Assembly: GCA_031283405.1 (NCBI GenBank)
Contig: JAITBX010000171.1
Location: 1 to 15,452, forward strand
Reading direction: 5' to 3'
Length of the DNA: 15,452 bases
Origin: Burkholderiales bacterium
GTDB taxonomy: Bacteria > Pseudomonadota > Gammaproteobacteria > Burkholderiales > Casimicrobiaceae
Part shown: one piece after another, positions 14,299 to 15,452 of the stretch
How the letters are laid out: the number at the start of each line of letters is the position of its first letter
Position numbering within the stretch: the first letter of the stretch is position 1
The notes under the pieces: generated by a model
Told to the model about the DNA's origin: nothing
Database searches by the model: none
The model's input: only the letters and a program-made list of their open reading frames with translations
Translations under genes and position numbers: made by a program

Positions 14299-14326
14299 TT
14301 GCAATCATGAGAAACTGTGAAATAAT
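14299..14326 (+). promoter_or_regulatory. Probable rppH promoter
   Basis: TTGCAA (14299-14304, 4 of 6) and AATAAT (14321-14326, 5 of 6 to TATAAT) are spaced 16 bases, and TGA just before the -10 makes it an extended -10. It lies 33 bases before the rppH ATG and downstream of the terminator, so rppH has its own promoter. Confidence 0.5.
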
Positions 14327-14358
14327 GACAGCAACTTACTAATTTAGGCAGGTGCAAG

Positions 14359-15036
14359 ATGCTGGATCGGGATGGTTATCGACCGAGCATCGCTATCGTG
14401 ATCGCCAACACCAGAAATCAGGTTTTCTGGGGAAAGCGGCTTCGTGAGCATTCATGGCAATTTCCGCAAGGCGGTATCGACCCTGAGGAAGCGCCGGAAG
14501 AAGCGATGTACAGAGAGCTTTGGGAAGAGGTCGGCCTCTTCCCGCAACACGTCCGCATTCTGGGGCGGACGCGCGATTGGTTGCGTTACCACGTGCCGAA
14601 GCAATGGATACGGCGCGAATGGCGCGGCAATTACCGTGGACAAAAGCAAATATGGTATCTGCTGCGTTTTGTCGGGCGCGATTCCGACATCAATCTGCGG
14701 ATGACCGAGAAGCCCGAATTCGACGCCTGGCGCTGGCACGATTACCAAGTGCCGCTCGACGCCGTGATCGAATTCAAGCGCGACGTTTACAAAAGTGCCT
14801 TGCAGGAGCTGGAGCGTTTTCTGCACCGGCGGCGCGGCGGGAAACAGGGATCAGGGGGCAGGCATCAGGAATCAGGAAACCACCCCGGCCTGCGGCCACC
14901 CCTCCAAGGAGGGGAATGGGGTCAGGATGCAGGGGCAGATTTCAAACCTGCTCGGATAGATCAGGAATCAGAGAGCAGGCAGACGGCGCTTGTCGTGACG
15001 ACGCGGCAAGAAATTTTGGTTCCCGATTCTCGTTGA
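14359..15036 (+). CDS. rppH: RNA pyrophosphohydrolase RppH (Nudix)
   Basis: RppH removes pyrophosphate from the 5' triphosphate end of mRNA, opening it to RNase E decay in the cytoplasm. The Nudix box spans residues 38-60 (GGIDPEEAPEEAMYRELWEE, then VGL), with Arg52, Glu53, Glu56 and Glu57 in place. WGKRLREHSWQFPQGG (24-39) and the start MLDRDGYRPS are typical of the betaproteobacterial enzyme. AGG-rich sequence (about 14347-14352) precedes the ATG. Homology ends near residue 160. The remaining ~65 residues are Gly/Gln/Arg-rich and encoded by repeat-like DNA (palindrome at 14899-14914 and ATCAGG units), so the natural C-terminus has probably been replaced or extended. The full length is 225 residues. 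Confidence 0.93.
   Translation: MLDRDGYRPSIAIVIANTRNQVFWGKRLREHSWQFPQGGIDPEEAPEEAMYRELWEEVGLFPQHVRILGRTRDWLRYHVPKQWIRREWRGNYRGQKQIWYLLRFVGRDSDINLRMTEKPEFDAWRWHDYQVPLDAVIEFKRDVYKSALQELERFLHRRRGGKQGSGGRHQESGNHPGLRPPLQGGEWGQDAGADFKPARIDQESESRQTALVVTTRQEILVPDSR
14850..14976. repeat. Repeat-like DNA inside the 3' end of rppH
   Basis: ATCAGG occurs at 14850, 14864, 14871 and 14960, with another ATCAG close after the last. Between them is a perfect palindrome CCCCTCC-AA-GGAGGGG (14899-14914), preceded by GGCC-TGC-GGCC (14887-14897). The combination resembles dispersed intergenic repeats seen in betaproteobacterial genomes. Here it is read as part of the rppH frame. Confidence 0.5.
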
Positions 15037-15046
15037 GAGCAACGCG

Positions 15047-15370
15047 ATGCGCGTCGAGTACGAGTTGAAGTTCAGAGATGTTTGGGCGTTTTATTTTGTA
15101 GATTATTTTCTATTGGCGCCGATACAGTCGCTTTTTGGAGGAATTGCGATATTTGCTTTTTACGTCGCTTATACTTCTCTCTCTAATCCTTGTAACAGCG
15201 CAATTGCAACTACTATCGTAGCCAGCGCGATCATAGCAGTGCTGGCTTACATAGCGGTGTTGGTCGGGGCGTTGTTCAGCTCTGTTTTTTATGTGCGTTT
15301 TTCTGCAGATAATCTACCTGCACTTACAAAATACCGACGTCCCCCCGTCTTGAGTAGCATGGGGATTTAG
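15047..15370 (+). CDS. Small membrane protein, probably truncated
   Basis: I do not recognise this 107-residue product. It begins MRVEYELKFRDVWAFYFVDYF, a polar start, then shows two hydrophobic segments at about residues 22-42 and 52-82, and a short tail. The start and two-span layout faintly recall YcxB-like proteins, which would continue with a soluble domain absent here. The coding sequence is visibly more AT-rich than its neighbours. The last 10-17 codons overlap the area where the transposase gene on the opposite strand ends, so the C-terminus is probably IS-derived and the gene broken by the insertion. The ATG lies 10 bases after the rppH stop; only a weak GAGAG precedes it. Confidence 0.45.
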   Translation: MRVEYELKFRDVWAFYFVDYFLLAPIQSLFGGIAIFAFYVAYTSLSNPCNSAIATTIVASAIIAVLAYIAVLVGALFSSVFYVRFSADNLPALTKYRRPPVLSSMGI

Positions 15371-15452
15371 AGTCCAAGTTGCAGTATATCGGTTTTTTCC
15401 GCTTCTTTCCTTTTCAACTGCTCCGCATATTGGGTGGGGGTTAGTCCACCCA
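15367..15452 (-). CDS. IS3-family transposase, C-terminal end (partial)
   Basis: Read on the minus strand from the window edge, this frame gives GGLTPTQYAEQLKRKEAEKT and then DILQLGL before a TAA at 15369-15367. GLTPxxYAxQL is the typical C-terminal sequence of the OrfB (DDE integrase) transposase of IS3-type elements, found just after the ...RPHSSL region that would lie beyond the window. The 5' part is cut off by the window end. Only 28 residues are visible, so the subgroup cannot be assigned. Confidence 0.65.
   Translation of the reverse strand, partial: GGLTPTQYAEQLKRKEAEKTDILQLGL
15431..15452. repeat. Inverted repeat at window edge
   Basis: TGGGTGG (15431-15437) and CCACCCA (15446-15452) form a 7-bp inverted repeat. 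It lies inside the transposase coding sequence and is likely a by-product of the codons for Gly-Leu-Thr-Pro-Thr. Confidence 0.2.

Larger units (their letters stand above)
15319..15452 (-). mobile_element. Edge of an IS3-type insertion sequence
   Basis: The transposase stop is at 15367, and IS3 elements usually end within a few tens of bases of that stop with a terminal TG. Two candidate ends on the + strand are TGCACTTAC at 15319 and TGAGTAGCATGGGG at 15350. I cannot choose without the other end or a target duplication; the wider limit is given. Confidence 0.4.

Noticed and set aside
14850..14976. CRISPR array from repeated ATCAGG units
   Set aside because: The units are six bases, irregularly spaced and without uniform spacers.

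Overview
The window looks like chromosomal DNA of a betaproteobacterium. The protein-level signs are a beta-type RppH (starting MLDRDGYRPS, with a WGKRLREHSWQFPQGG stretch), the dapF-DUF484 pair, an FdhE, and a complete System I cytochrome c maturation cluster. The genus cannot be fixed from the sequence. Nearly all genes lie on the + strand, and most of the window is GC-rich. The last ~400 bases are clearly more AT-rich.

Layout. (1) 1-300: no gene; one perfect DnaA-box 9-mer and a weak promoter. (2) 301-2540: xseA (exonuclease VII large subunit), coupled by a 4-nt overlap to a lipoprotein alpha/beta hydrolase. (3) 2601-5099: dapF, a DUF484 protein and fdhE; fdhE sits where many proteobacteria carry xerC. 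(4) 5100-5438: a 339-nt gap with inverted repeats, a -10-like element and a terminator-like hairpin. (5) 5439-12232: ccmA-B-C-D-E-F-G-H-I, tightly packed with several 4-nt or similar overlaps, ending at a terminator-like hairpin. (6) 12332-14232: an FNR-type box, a leader with a second terminator-like hairpin, an octaheme nitrite-reductase-like cytochrome c, and a strong terminator. (7) 14299-15036: promoter and rppH, whose 3' end runs into repeat-like DNA. (8) 15047-15452: a small AT-rich membrane-protein gene, probably truncated, running into the 3' end of an IS3-type transposase gene on the minus strand.

How it fits together. The Ccm proteins export heme to the periplasm and attach it to CXXCH motifs of secreted apocytochromes. 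The next gene encodes a secreted cytochrome with seven CXXCH and one CXXCK motif, that is, eight hemes. Its CXXCK heme, conserved Arg/Tyr/His and Tyr-x-Cys pair match the TvNiR-type octaheme nitrite reductases. An FNR-like box upstream suggests it is switched on at low oxygen. The likely module is an anaerobically induced periplasmic multiheme nitrite/N-oxide reductase placed beside its own heme-attachment machinery.

The most unusual points are this octaheme enzyme with no visible dedicated CXXCK lyase, a DapF that keeps both catalytic cysteines but has lost two neighbouring active-site residues (His to Phe, Glu to Gly), and terminator-like hairpins in the leaders of both the ccm operon and the octaheme gene.
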